Below, one piece after another: positions 51,918 through 60,507 of a stretch of DNA of 64,000 nt (its first letter is position 1; the number at the start of each line of letters is the position of its first letter). The position numbers were made by a program, and so were the translations under genes. The notes beneath the pieces were generated by a model. That model searched no databases and was not told where the DNA came from. It worked only from the letters and a program-made list of their open reading frames with translations. The stretch is from the NCBI GenBank assembly GCA_046294265.1, contig JBKBKC010000007.1, forward strand, positions 1-64,000. Direction: 5' to 3'. This DNA comes from JBKBKC01 sp046294265 (GTDB lineage Bacteria > Pseudomonadota > Alphaproteobacteria > Rhodobacterales > Rhodobacteraceae).

Positions 51918-52450
51918 CTGCCCCTTGCAAGGGCGGACCGCGTTTCTGCGGCCTGTGCATGGAACGCGGCTTCCAGCGCAGCATCTGTGCCGCGCGCGCC
52001 GTCCACCACCCTGCAGGCCCAGTCCACATATCCGGCGCACCGTGCCGCGTCCCAGTCATCTGGCGGAGCGGCGGCCAGATCGGCAAGGTTCGCGGTCTGG
52101 TCGGCGATCTTGATCCACCGCGCCTGCGGTGACTTCGTGCCGATGGTCGAGGCCTGCAGCGCCTTGCGCGTCGGCTGATCCAGCCGCTTGTCGTCGGTCA
52201 CCTCCATCACGATGGCCGCGATACGGAGGCCGAAGGCGGAGATCAGGTCAGCCTCGCTGACCCTGGTATCCTCCACCGTGTCGTGCAGGAGGGCCGCGAT
52301 GACCGTATCCTCGCAGGCCGCAGGGCTGGTGGCCACGCGGGCGGCCACCTCGATCACATGGTTGACGTAAGGCGCCCGCGAGGCGCCCTTGCGGGTCTGG
52401 CCGGTGTGGTGGCGGGCGGCAAAGGCGCAGGCCGCCATAAGGCGTTCCAT
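51911..52450 (-). CDS. HD-domain small alarmone ((p)ppGpp) hydrolase, MESH1-like
   Basis: A 179-residue single-domain HD protein. It has a histidine at residue 15 in ARHHTGQTRKG, PYVNHVIEVA, then ALLHDTVEDT (H56, D57), and later KIADQTANLADL. These are the metal and substrate residues of RelA/SpoT-type hydrolase domains, with no synthetase domain. MESH1-like enzymes degrade (p)ppGpp or NADPH. Its 3' end overlaps the convergent hydrolase-like gene by 7 nt. Confidence 0.85.
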   Translation of the reverse strand: MERLMAACAFAARHHTGQTRKGASRAPYVNHVIEVAARVATSPAACEDTVIAALLHDTVEDTRVSEADLISAFGLRIAAIVMEVTDDKRLDQPTRKALQASTIGTKSPQARWIKIADQTANLADLAAAPPDDWDAARCAGYVDWACRVVDGARGTDAALEAAFHAQAAETRSALARGSH

Positions 52451-52636
52451 GGCAAATCCCTTCGGTCGCGCCGCGCGGTTTGGACACAGCAGGATGCGGA
52501 GGGCGGGCCGCGCGGCAATTTTGCGGAGATTGCAGCGGATGGGAGCGGTGCAAACAAACTACCGTCGGCGCCGATCGTCAATATCCCTGCCCGAATCTCT
52601 CTGGCAAAGCTGTGGCCGCTTTGCTACGGCCGTGAC

Positions 52637-53677
52637 ATGGCTGACACTCTGACAATCCGCCGCCCGGATGACTGGCACCTGCACCTGCGCGACGGGGCCG
52701 TCCTGCGCGCGGTGTTGCCCGAGACCGCGCGCCATTTCGCCCGCGCCATCGTCATGCCCAACCTCGTGCCGCCCGTGGTCACAGCCGCCGATGCGCGCGC
52801 CTACCGCGAGCGCATTCTGGCAGCCTTGCCCGAAGGCATGGCGTTCGAGCCGCTGATGACGCTTTACCTGACCGAAGGGACCGACCCCGAGGACATGGCC
52901 TCCGCCGCTGCGTCGGGCCTGGTGCGGGCGGTCAAGCTTTATCCCGCCGGGGCCACCACCAACAGCCACGCGGGCGTGCAGAACCTCGACCGCGTGATCC
53001 CCGTGCTGGAGCGGATGGCCGACATCGGGCTGCCGCTTTGCGTGCATGGCGAGGTGACGGACCCGGCGGTGGACATCTTCGACCGCGAGGCGGTGTTCAT
53101 CGACACGGTCCTAGATCCCCTGCGCCGCCGCCTGCCGGGCTTGCGGGTTGTGATGGAGCATATCACCACGGCAGAAGGGGTGGCCTATGCGCGCGCGGGG
53201 GGGTCTGACCTTGCCGCCACCATCACCACGCATCACCTGGTGATCAACCGCAACCACATCCTCGCGGGCGGGCTGCGGCCGCATTACTACTGCCTGCCGG
53301 TGGCCAAGCGCGAAAACCACCGCCTGGCGCTGCGTGGGGCGGCAACGGGGGGCGAGGGGCGGTTCTTTCTGGGCACCGACAGCGCGCCGCATGTCGATGC
53401 GGCGAAGGAGGCCGCCTGCGGCTGTGCGGGCTGCTTCACTGCCACCAACACCCTGGCGATCCTCGCACAGGTGTTCGAAGAGGACGGCGCGCTGGACCGG
53501 CTGGAGGGTTTCGCGTCGCGGCACGGCCCTGCCTTCTACCGCCTGCCGGTGAACGAGGGGCGCATCACCCTGCGCCGTGGCGATCGGGCTGCATGGCCCG
53601 CGCGCATCCTGACCGAGGCCGGGCCGGTGACGGTGTTCGATCCCGGTTTCCCGGTGTTCTGGCATGTGGAAGGCTGA
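52637..53677 (+). CDS. pyrC: Dihydroorotase (type II)
   Basis: A 346-residue zinc amidohydrolase of pyrimidine synthesis that cyclises carbamoyl-aspartate. The metal ligands are the HLH of DDWHLHLRDG (H14, H16), the carboxylated lysine in AVKLYPAGATTNS, LCVHGEV, and HITTAEGV. GTDSAPHVDAAKE supplies the catalytic aspartate. The length matches the short E. coli-type enzyme. It starts at the ATG 52637 after the divergent alarmone hydrolase gene, and pyrE follows 96 bp downstream. Confidence 0.95.
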   Translation: MADTLTIRRPDDWHLHLRDGAVLRAVLPETARHFARAIVMPNLVPPVVTAADARAYRERILAALPEGMAFEPLMTLYLTEGTDPEDMASAAASGLVRAVKLYPAGATTNSHAGVQNLDRVIPVLERMADIGLPLCVHGEVTDPAVDIFDREAVFIDTVLDPLRRRLPGLRVVMEHITTAEGVAYARAGGSDLAATITTHHLVINRNHILAGGLRPHYYCLPVAKRENHRLALRGAATGGEGRFFLGTDSAPHVDAAKEAACGCAGCFTATNTLAILAQVFEEDGALDRLEGFASRHGPAFYRLPVNEGRITLRRGDRAAWPARILTEAGPVTVFDPGFPVFWHVEG

Positions 53678-53714
53678 GCGCCGGGTCTGCGGACGGGGTG
53701 CGGGTGGCGGCGTC

Positions 53715-53752
53715 GGAGCCTCCGGCGGGGATATTTTTGCCAAGATGAAAGC
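53715..53752 (+). repeat. Half-element of the CCTCCGGCGGGG/GGGTATTT family
   Basis: GGAGCCTCCGGCGGGGATA followed by TTTTTGCCAAGATGAAAGC is the same sequence family as the complement of 48758-48794, without the opposite arm. It sits in the 96-bp pyrC-pyrE gap. GCCTCCGGC is itself a short palindrome. Confidence 0.55.
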
Positions 53753-53773
53753 TGCAAGTGTGAGGTATGCCGC

Positions 53774-54454
53774 ATGATCCCCGCCACATTCCCCCCGAAG
53801 GACGAGATGGCGCGGCTGACCGCGCGGGCGCTCTTGGAGATCGGGGCTGTGCATTTCAACGCGGCCGAGCCCTTCACGCTGGCCTCGGGCCTGCCCTCGC
53901 CCACCTATATCGACTGTCGCAAGCTGATCGGCTATCCGCGCATCCGGTCGGTGCTGATGGATTTCCTGACGGTGACGGTGATGCGAGAGGCGGGGTTCGA
54001 GGCCTTTGACAACATCGCGGGCGGCGAGACGGCGGGCATTCCCTTTGCGGCCCTGGTGGCCGAACGGCTGGCACTGCCGATGAGCTATGTGAGGAAGAAG
54101 CCCAAGGGATACGGCCGCAACGCGCGCATCGAGGGTGGCATGTCGGAGGGGCAGCGCGTGCTGCTGGTGGAGGACCTGACCACCGACGGGGGATCGAAAC
54201 TGTCGTTCGTCGATGCGATCCGCGAGACGGGGGCGACTTGCGGCCATACGGCGGTGATCTTTTACTACGGCATCTTCGAGGGCACCGAGGCGCGGCTGGC
54301 CGCGCATGGCGTGGCCTTGCACCACCTCTGCACCTGGTGGAACGTGCTGGCCGAGGCGCGGGCGCAGGGCGTGTTCGATGCCGCGACTCTCGCGGAGGTG
54401 GAGGCCTTCCTGACCGCCCCGCGCGCCTGGCAGGAGGCGCGCGCGGGCCGCTAA
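53774..54454 (+). CDS. pyrE: Orotate phosphoribosyltransferase
   Basis: A 226-residue type I phosphoribosyltransferase that joins orotate and PRPP. The PRPP loop is RVLLVEDLTTDGGSK, the substrate region is GLPSPTYIDCRKLIGYP, and SYVRKKPKGYGRNARIEG is the flexible catalytic loop. It follows pyrC directly, so these two pyrimidine genes probably form one unit. An ATG-like start at 53774 follows the half-palindrome closely. dnaB lies 240 bp downstream. Confidence 0.94.
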   Translation: MIPATFPPKDEMARLTARALLEIGAVHFNAAEPFTLASGLPSPTYIDCRKLIGYPRIRSVLMDFLTVTVMREAGFEAFDNIAGGETAGIPFAALVAERLALPMSYVRKKPKGYGRNARIEGGMSEGQRVLLVEDLTTDGGSKLSFVDAIRETGATCGHTAVIFYYGIFEGTEARLAAHGVALHHLCTWWNVLAEARAQGVFDAATLAEVEAFLTAPRAWQEARAGR

Positions 54455-54694
54455 GATTTCGGTGGACGATGTTGTGGACAAGCCCGGGACGACTCAGGCA
54501 ACCCCGCATGCGGCCCACAATCGATGGTGCGCCGGGGTCTTGTTTCTGCTAGGTTTGGGGTGATCCTGCCAGATGTCGCAATATGTGCGGGGGCTTGATT
54601 CCGAACATTCGTTCGGGGCAGGACGGGATACCCCGCGTCAGACGGGGGCGCGCGCGGCGGGGGCTTTGCGGGCGGAACGGGGCAGGGGGCAGCC

Positions 54695-56197
54695 ATGACC
54701 GAGATCGTGAATTTCCGGCAGATCGTGCCCGCGGGCACCGGCACCGAGCCCGAGGCGATGCCCCACAACATCGAGGCCGAACAGCAATTGCTGGGCGCGA
54801 TCCTGACCAACAACGATGTCTATGACCGCATCTCAGCCCTGGTGAAAGCCGAACATTTCTACGAGCCTACCCATGCCCGCATCTTCGAGATCGCCGCCGC
54901 GCGCATCCAGAAGAACGCGCTGGCGAGCCCCGTGACGCTCAAGGCGTTCCTTGAAGATGACGCGGGGCTGAAGGAGCTGGGCGGCCCCGCCTATCTCGCG
55001 CGTCTGGCCGGGGCCGCGATCAGCGCCTATGCCGCGCGCGACTATGCGCAAATGATCTATGACCTTGCCGTGCGGCGCGAGCTGATTGGGCTGGGCCGCG
55101 ACATCGCCGCCGCTGCGGCTTCGGTCGATGTCCACAACGAGCCGCGCGACCAGATCGTGGAGGCCGAGCAGCGGCTTTACAAGCTGGGCGAGCAGGGGGT
55201 GGCCGAGCGGGGCTTTCAATCTTTCCTGAAGGCGGTCACGGACGCCGTCAACGTGGCCAATGCCGCCTATCAGCGTGACGGGGGGCTTGCGGGCATCTCC
55301 ACCGGCCTCACCGATCTGGACCGCAAGCTGGGGGGGCTGCACCCCTCGGACCTTCTGATCCTTGCGGGCCGCCCCTCGATGGGCAAGACCTCGCTTGCCA
55401 CCAACATCGCCTTCAACATCGCCCGGGCCTACCGCCGCGGCCGCCTGCCCGATGGCAGCGAGGGTGCGGTGGAGGGCGGCGTGGTGGGCTTCTTCAGCCT
55501 GGAGATGAGCGCCGAGCAGCTGGCCGCGCGCATCCTTTCCGAGGCTGCCGAGGTGCCCTCCGACCAGATCCGCCGCGGCGCGCTGACGGAGACCGAATTC
55601 CGCCGCTTCGTCGAGGCCGCCAAGGCGCTGGAGGCTTGCCCCCTCTACATCGACGACACGCCCGCCCTTCCGATCAGCCAGGTCGCCGCCCGTGCGCGGC
55701 GCCTCAAGCGCACGCATGGGCTCGACGTGCTGATGGTGGACTATCTGCAGCTTCTGAAGGGGGCGAGCCGGTCGGAGAACCGGGTGAACGAGGTGTCGGA
55801 GATCACGCAAGGGTTGAAGGCCATCGCCAAGGAACTAGACATCCCCGTGATCGCCCTGTCGCAGCTCTCGCGCCAGGTGGAAAACCGCGACGACAAGCGC
55901 CCGCAGCTGTCCGACCTGCGCGAATCGGGGTCGATCGAGCAGGACGCGGACGTTGTGATGTTCGTTTACCGCGACGAATACTACCGCGAGCGGGAAAAGC
56001 CGGGCGACCATGAGCTGGACAAGATGGCCGCATGGCAGGCGGTGATGGAGCAGGTCCATGGAAAGGCGGAGGTGATCATCGGCAAGCAGCGCCACGGGCC
56101 GATTGGGACGGTGGAACTGGCCTTCGAGGGGAAGTTCACGCGGTTTTCGAACCTCGCGCGTGCGTGGCAGGGCGATGGAGCGGGCGGGGGGTATTGA
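54695..56197 (+). CDS. dnaB: Replicative DNA helicase
   Basis: A 500-residue hexameric helicase of the replication fork. The N-terminal primase-interacting domain begins around PHNIEAEQQLLGAILTNND. The RecA-like domain has Walker A AGRPSMGKTSLA, FFSLEMSAEQLAARIL, Walker B LDVLMVDYLQLL and the arginine-finger region RDDKRPQLSDLRESGSIEQD, ending at RHGPIGTVELAFEGKFTRF. The length is normal and the chromosomal copy is intact. The start is ATG 54695; the gene follows pyrE. Confidence 0.96.
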   Translation: MTEIVNFRQIVPAGTGTEPEAMPHNIEAEQQLLGAILTNNDVYDRISALVKAEHFYEPTHARIFEIAAARIQKNALASPVTLKAFLEDDAGLKELGGPAYLARLAGAAISAYAARDYAQMIYDLAVRRELIGLGRDIAAAAASVDVHNEPRDQIVEAEQRLYKLGEQGVAERGFQSFLKAVTDAVNVANAAYQRDGGLAGISTGLTDLDRKLGGLHPSDLLILAGRPSMGKTSLATNIAFNIARAYRRGRLPDGSEGAVEGGVVGFFSLEMSAEQLAARILSEAAEVPSDQIRRGALTETEFRRFVEAAKALEACPLYIDDTPALPISQVAARARRLKRTHGLDVLMVDYLQLLKGASRSENRVNEVSEITQGLKAIAKELDIPVIALSQLSRQVENRDDKRPQLSDLRESGSIEQDADVVMFVYRDEYYREREKPGDHELDKMAAWQAVMEQVHGKAEVIIGKQRHGPIGTVELAFEGKFTRFSNLARAWQGDGAGGGY

Positions 56198-56443
56198 TCC
56201 GGCTGGTGATCTGCGGGTGGGCCGGGTTGCCGATGGCAGGGCAGAAGCGGGTCCCGGGCGGCTCGCACCATCCCGCCGGACTTTTCAAGGACGTTTGATG
56301 CCGCGGAGAACGGCGATGGCCGATCTTGCACGACTGATGGCGCATAGTGCGCGATAGCGGTGGTTCGATGAAGGGTTGTCCAGGCTCGGCCGAGCGTGGC
56401 ATGGCCAGGGGGACAGCAGGCGTCCCGGGATCAAGTTCCTCGC
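56198..56443. other. Intergenic region after dnaB
   Basis: No gene, tRNA or clear terminator is seen. Short open frames lack a start context and family features. Confidence 0.4.
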
Positions 56444-57153
56444 CTAGCCCGCCGCGAGCGCCGGATCTGCTGGCGCCAGAAGGTGCCGGGTCAGCACTGA
56501 CAGGGCCTGCCGCTGCTGCCCTGGAATGTCAAAGTTCGCAGGCGCCAGCCAGCGGTCAACGACCTTGTGCAGTGCCGGCCATTCGCTGTCGATCACCGAG
56601 AACCAGGCGGTATCCCGGTTGCGGCCCTTGACCACGGCGGCTTGGCGGAACACGCCTTTATAGGAAAAGCCCAGCCGCTGCGCCGCGCGGCGGGATGCGA
56701 GATTGGGCGCATTGCATTTCCATTCATAGCGGCCGTATTGCGCCCGAAGGCTTCTGCCATCACCAGGGCCATCGCCTCGGTGGCGGCTTGGGTCCGCTGC
56801 ATCGCGGGCTACAGGCAGATGTGGCCCACCTTGATGGACCCGGCTGCCGGCTGGATACGCAGGAAAGCCGCGACACCGGCCGCGCGCCAGCCTGTGCCAT
56901 CGGGCAGGCAATGGGCGAGGAGCATCGGGTCGCCACCGTCGTCAACTCCGCTGAGCCAGTCCCGGTGCGCGGCCCCGTCGGAAAAATGGCCATAGGGCGG
57001 ATACTCCCGGACCCGCGGCGCGCTCTGCGCGGCGGTGAAGAGGTCGCGTCCAATGAATGCCGCCGACAGTGGTTCCAGCCGCGTGCATCGCCCCTGCAAG
57101 ACCCGGGCCGCAGGCGGCGGCGGTTCCCATCCACCCAGGTCGTCCTGCGACAT
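56444..57153 (-). pseudogene. GNAT-family N-acetyltransferase, broken by a stop and a frameshift
   Basis: The N-terminal part (from ATG 57153; RCTRLEPLSAAFIGRDLF, YPPYGHFSD, GVAAFLRIQPAAGSIKVGHI) is followed by a TAG at 56809-56811. The same frame continues MQRTQAATEAMALVMAEAF. The reading then shifts near 56740-56755 to QYGRYEWKCNAPNLASRRAA, GFSYKGVFRQAAVVKGRNRD and TAWFSVIDSEWPAL. In intact relatives these three blocks are one chain of about 230 residues. Two independent lesions mean no functional product. Confidence 0.8.
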
Positions 57154-57213
57154 CTTGGGTGCTCCGGTGGTGCGGCGGAGGGCGTATCACCCGCGCGGCC
57201 CGACGAAAAGCTG

Positions 57214-58500
57214 TCAGAGCAACAGTCGGGGATCATCGTTCCCCATGTCGAGGCCCGGAAAGACGCTGCCCTCCAGCACCGCGCGGTCAAAGCCGAACAT
57301 GCCCCGCATCGCCCAGGCGGCCCAGGCGCGCACGTCTGAGGTGGGCATAAGGTCGCGGCGGGCATAGAGGTCGGCCTCGGCCAGCCCCGGCCAGCGGCCC
57401 AGCACCCGCCCCCCCCGCAGCGCGCCACCGGCCAGCACCATCGCCCCGCCGGTGCCGTGGTCGGTTCCGCGCGTGCCGTTCTCGTGCACCGTCCGGCCGA
57501 ATTCGGTCATCGCGACAAAGAGCGTCTTGCCCCAGACATCGGGTCCGAGCCCGGCCTTCATCGTCAGGATGATGCGTTCCAGCCGCGCGAGCGGTGCGTT
57601 GAGGGCGCCGGCCTGCTGCCTGTGGCTGTCCCAGCCACCCAGCGACATTGCCCCGATCCGCGACTCGCCGCGCAACCGCTGTGCGGCAAACTCCACGAGC
57701 CGGTCGATGTCGGCCAGGCGCGGCGGGATGGGCACCCCCGGATCAGCGGGGGCTATCGCGGCCTGAATTCCGTCCTGTGCGCTGTCGTCCATATCGTCCA
57801 GCGCGGAGTCCGCGGCCAGCATCATCGCCTCGGCCGCGGCATCGCGGAACAGCGGGTCGTCGTGATAGAGGTGTTCCAGCAGAAGCTGGCCCTGCGCGGT
57901 CAGGGGCAGGCTCTGGTCCGGCATCCAGCTGAGGGAGGGGGCGCGGCCCGCCAGAAGTGGCAGCGCCTCGCGCCCAACCGCGATGGAGGCCTGGGCCTCG
58001 ATCCCCGGCACCGCCTGCAGCATCCGGTTCAGCCAGCCCTCGCGCCGCACCAGCGCCAGATCGGCAGGTGTCAGGCCCGACGCCGCAATGTCATGCGGCA
58101 GCCCGGCCTCCAGCAGATCCTGCCCGTCGAAATGGCTGCGCTTGTCGCGGTAGGGGGTCGAAGTGGCATGGACGAACCCCAACTCGCCCGCCTGCCACAG
58201 CGGCAACAGCCCGCCCAGCCGCGCATGCAGCCCGAAGCGGCCATCCAGCGGAAACACGCCCTCGCCGGTGCCCAGCGTCGGGCGCGCGAGGGCGAAACCG
58301 GGATCGAAGAGCGGCTGGACAACATCCAGCCCGTCCATCGCCCCGCGCAGGATCACCACCACCATACGGTGATCTCCGAGGGCCCCCGAGGGCGAGCCTG
58401 CGAGGGTCACGGTGTTCAGCCATGGAAAAGCCGCCGCCGAACAGCCCGCCGCCCCCAGCCCGCGCAGAAAGAACCGCCGGTCCATCGCCATACCCCTCAT
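57214..58500 (-). CDS. DUF1501 family protein with Tat signal
   Basis: A 428-residue exported protein. The start MRGMAMDRRFFLRGLGAAGC has a twin-arginine motif followed by a hydrophobic stretch. The body has the DUF1501 pattern MVVVILRGAMDGLDVVQPL, HATSTPYRDKRSHFDGQDLLE, GGWDSHRQQ, TLFVAMTEFGRTVHENGT and GTDHGTGGAMVLAGG, which resembles the alkaline-phosphatase/sulfatase fold. Function is unknown. ATG 58500 overlaps the stop of the DUF1800 gene (ATGA), so the pair is translationally coupled, as is usual for these two families. Confidence 0.88.
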   Translation of the reverse strand: MRGMAMDRRFFLRGLGAAGCSAAAFPWLNTVTLAGSPSGALGDHRMVVVILRGAMDGLDVVQPLFDPGFALARPTLGTGEGVFPLDGRFGLHARLGGLLPLWQAGELGFVHATSTPYRDKRSHFDGQDLLEAGLPHDIAASGLTPADLALVRREGWLNRMLQAVPGIEAQASIAVGREALPLLAGRAPSLSWMPDQSLPLTAQGQLLLEHLYHDDPLFRDAAAEAMMLAADSALDDMDDSAQDGIQAAIAPADPGVPIPPRLADIDRLVEFAAQRLRGESRIGAMSLGGWDSHRQQAGALNAPLARLERIILTMKAGLGPDVWGKTLFVAMTEFGRTVHENGTRGTDHGTGGAMVLAGGALRGGRVLGRWPGLAEADLYARRDLMPTSDVRAWAAWAMRGMFGFDRAVLEGSVFPGLDMGNDDPRLLL

Positions 58501-59885
58501 CGCCGGTTGAACATGGGCGAGGCCAGGACCAGCCCCACCGCCTCTGCCCGCGTCTCGGCGCGTTCCACGGCCCAGAGCAGCCGCCCTTCGGCCAGGGGGC
58601 CGAGGGCCGCATGCGCCATGTCCGCCGCATCGGGCAGGTCGCGGCGCAGGCTGGCAGGGGCCTGCATGGCCCAGGCGATCCGCGCGGCCAGAAGCTGCGG
58701 CCGGATCCAGGCCTCGGCTTCTTCGGGCCAGCCATCAGGGCCATTTGGGGCCTGCCACGGCTGGCCCATCGCCGCCAGAGGATTGAGGATGCTACGTCGC
58801 AGCGTCCGGTCGGGCATGTCCATCACGTCCGCGCCGGTGACCCCCAGCGCCCGCAACCCCGCCAATACGAAATCAAACGGCTGGCGCATCTTGGCAAGAT
58901 CGGGGGTCCAGGCAGCCGGATGATCCAGAAGGGCGCCATAAACCGCCATGAGATCGCCGTCGCTGGCGCTCCATGCGGCGGCGATGGTCGCGACGAGGGC
59001 CGGATCGGGATCATCCGACACCATGTGCACGGCGATCTTGCGCGCCAGATGTCCCGCCGTTTCGGGCCGCGCGGCCAGATCGTGCAGGACCGCCACGATG
59101 GGGGCAAGCCCCTCGCCGCCATAGCTGCGTCCCAGAACGGTTTCCGCCCCCGGTTCCGCCCATTGCGGGCGAAAGACCGTGCCAGTTTCGCCATCCACGC
59201 CCAGTCCGGTCAGGAGCGCCGCCAACTGCTCTACATCGCGTTGCGAATAACTCGCGTCCACGCCGAGCGTGTGCAGTTCGATCAACTCGCGGGCCAGATT
59301 CTCGTTCAGGCCCCGCCTGCGCCTGAGGCCCGCCTCGGAATTCGGGCCGATCGAGCTGGACTGGTCAAGATAGCTCAGCATCGCCGGATGCAGGGTGGTC
59401 GCCACCAGCAGGTCGGAAAAGCGGCCGGTGAGGTTCGGACGGATTGCGTCCTCGATTTTCGCGAATGTCAGCGGCGCGTCGATGGTGATGCGCGCACGGG
59501 TGGTGAAGTGGTCGGCCCAGAACCGCACCAGACGTTCACGCAGGCCGTCCTGCGCATCGAGCGCGCGGGCGATCTGGACACGGACATGAATGCCGTTGAA
59601 CGCTCGGATTGCCGCGGCCGCATCTTGGCGCATTGTCGCGTCGCCGGACTTTCGCAATGCGCGGCGCGCCTCCAGGCCTTCCACGAGCAGGCTCAGCGCC
59701 GTTGCCGTGCCCTGCACCGGCCGGCCGAGGGCGGCGTGGTCGGGCTCCGCCAGCGCAGACAGCAGGCCCGCCGGATCGGTCGGCGCTCCGGGCGGCAGGG
59801 GGAGGCCGATGCCGAAACGCAGGGCGGCTATGTCGGTTCGGGTCAGCATCGGGGCACCTTCGAGCGTCGCGAATGACGTCGCCAT
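58497..59885 (-). CDS. DUF1800 family protein
   Basis: A 462-residue protein with the DUF1800 features: RFGIGLPLPPG near the start, RERLVRFWADHFTTRARI, HPAMLSYLDQSSSIGPNSEA, RRRGLNENLARELIELHTLGVDA and the C-terminal RPQLLAARIAWAMQ. DUF1800 and DUF1501 proteins are a conserved two-gene unit of unknown biochemical role, often linked to envelope or secreted functions. It is directly upstream of and coupled to the DUF1501 gene. An internal ATG at MLTRTDIAALRFG is an alternative start. Confidence 0.88.
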   Translation of the reverse strand: MATSFATLEGAPMLTRTDIAALRFGIGLPLPPGAPTDPAGLLSALAEPDHAALGRPVQGTATALSLLVEGLEARRALRKSGDATMRQDAAAAIRAFNGIHVRVQIARALDAQDGLRERLVRFWADHFTTRARITIDAPLTFAKIEDAIRPNLTGRFSDLLVATTLHPAMLSYLDQSSSIGPNSEAGLRRRRGLNENLARELIELHTLGVDASYSQRDVEQLAALLTGLGVDGETGTVFRPQWAEPGAETVLGRSYGGEGLAPIVAVLHDLAARPETAGHLARKIAVHMVSDDPDPALVATIAAAWSASDGDLMAVYGALLDHPAAWTPDLAKMRQPFDFVLAGLRALGVTGADVMDMPDRTLRRSILNPLAAMGQPWQAPNGPDGWPEEAEAWIRPQLLAARIAWAMQAPASLRRDLPDAADMAHAALGPLAEGRLLWAVERAETRAEAVGLVLASPMFNRR

Positions 59886-59959
59886 GCAAGGTTAGCACGG
59901 TTCGTCCCGAACTGGCACCTCACAGTCGCGCGGGGCGGCAGGTTCCTGCCATGGCGGCG

Positions 59960-60406
59960 TCACGCGGCATCACCGACCAGTCTTGCGTCAAGCTGCGCGA
60001 TCACCCTCAGAAAGGCCGCGAGGTCGGCGGGCGGCACGCCTTCCAGCAGCCGCTCCTCGACGGCCAGCGCGATGGGCAAGAGCTGGGACAGTGCCGCCAC
60101 GCCCGCGGGGCTGAGCGAGATCGCCACCAGCCGCGCATCCGAAAGGCCCGGCACCTTTTGCACCAGACCCGCCGCGCCTAGCCGTGCCACCGCTCGGCTG
60201 ACGCGCGATTTTTCAAGGCCCGCCGCGATCTGGATATCCCGCACCGACACCTCGCCCGCCTCGTGCAGATGGGCCATCACGCGCCATTCAGGCACCGACA
60301 GTTCCTGCACCTGGCCATAGGCGGCCGACAGGTGGCGGCTCACCCGGGCGGCCAATGTGGTCAGGCGGTAGGGCAGGAAGTCGGGCAGATGAAAGGGGGC
60401 AGGCAT
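59960..60406 (-). CDS. MarR-family transcriptional regulator, probable hmgA repressor
   Basis: A 148-residue winged-helix dimer protein. It has LTTLAARVSRHLSAAYGQVQ, LSVPEWRVMAHLHE, the recognition helix region VRDIQIAAGLEKSRVSRAVA and the wing DARLVAISLSPAG. It is divergent from hmgA across 101 bp containing an 18-bp operator-like palindrome. Local control of homogentisate (tyrosine/phenylalanine) breakdown is inferred from this layout. The start MPAPFHLPDF at 60406 is preferred; 19 further upstream codons would cover the palindrome. Confidence 0.85.
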   Translation of the reverse strand: MPAPFHLPDFLPYRLTTLAARVSRHLSAAYGQVQELSVPEWRVMAHLHEAGEVSVRDIQIAAGLEKSRVSRAVARLGAAGLVQKVPGLSDARLVAISLSPAGVAALSQLLPIALAVEERLLEGVPPADLAAFLRVIAQLDARLVGDAA

Positions 60407-60421
60407 GGAACGTGTCCAAAG

Positions 60422-60439
60422 TCGTTGCAGATGCAACGA
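60422..60439. promoter_or_regulatory. MarR-type operator between marR and hmgA
   Basis: TCGTTGCA-GA-TGCAACGA is a perfect 8-bp inverted repeat. A third half-site (GATGCAACC) lies at about 60457-60465, and a -35-like TTGACT at 60442-60447 points toward hmgA. The size and position suit a MarR dimer repressing both genes. Confidence 0.65.
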
Positions 60440-60507
60440 TATTGACTTTTCGCCCGGATGCAACCACGCTGTAGGCGTCTTGTGCCCATCTCGATACGGA
60501 GACCGCC

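Noticed and set aside
49575..52040. 821-codon minus-strand frame over the glycosyltransferase and hydrolase-like genes
   Set aside because: Antisense shadow with Arg/Pro/His-rich translation and no domain.
57957..59876. 639-codon plus-strand frame over the DUF1501/DUF1800 genes
   Set aside because: Antisense shadow; the minus strand shows both family signatures and an ATGA junction.
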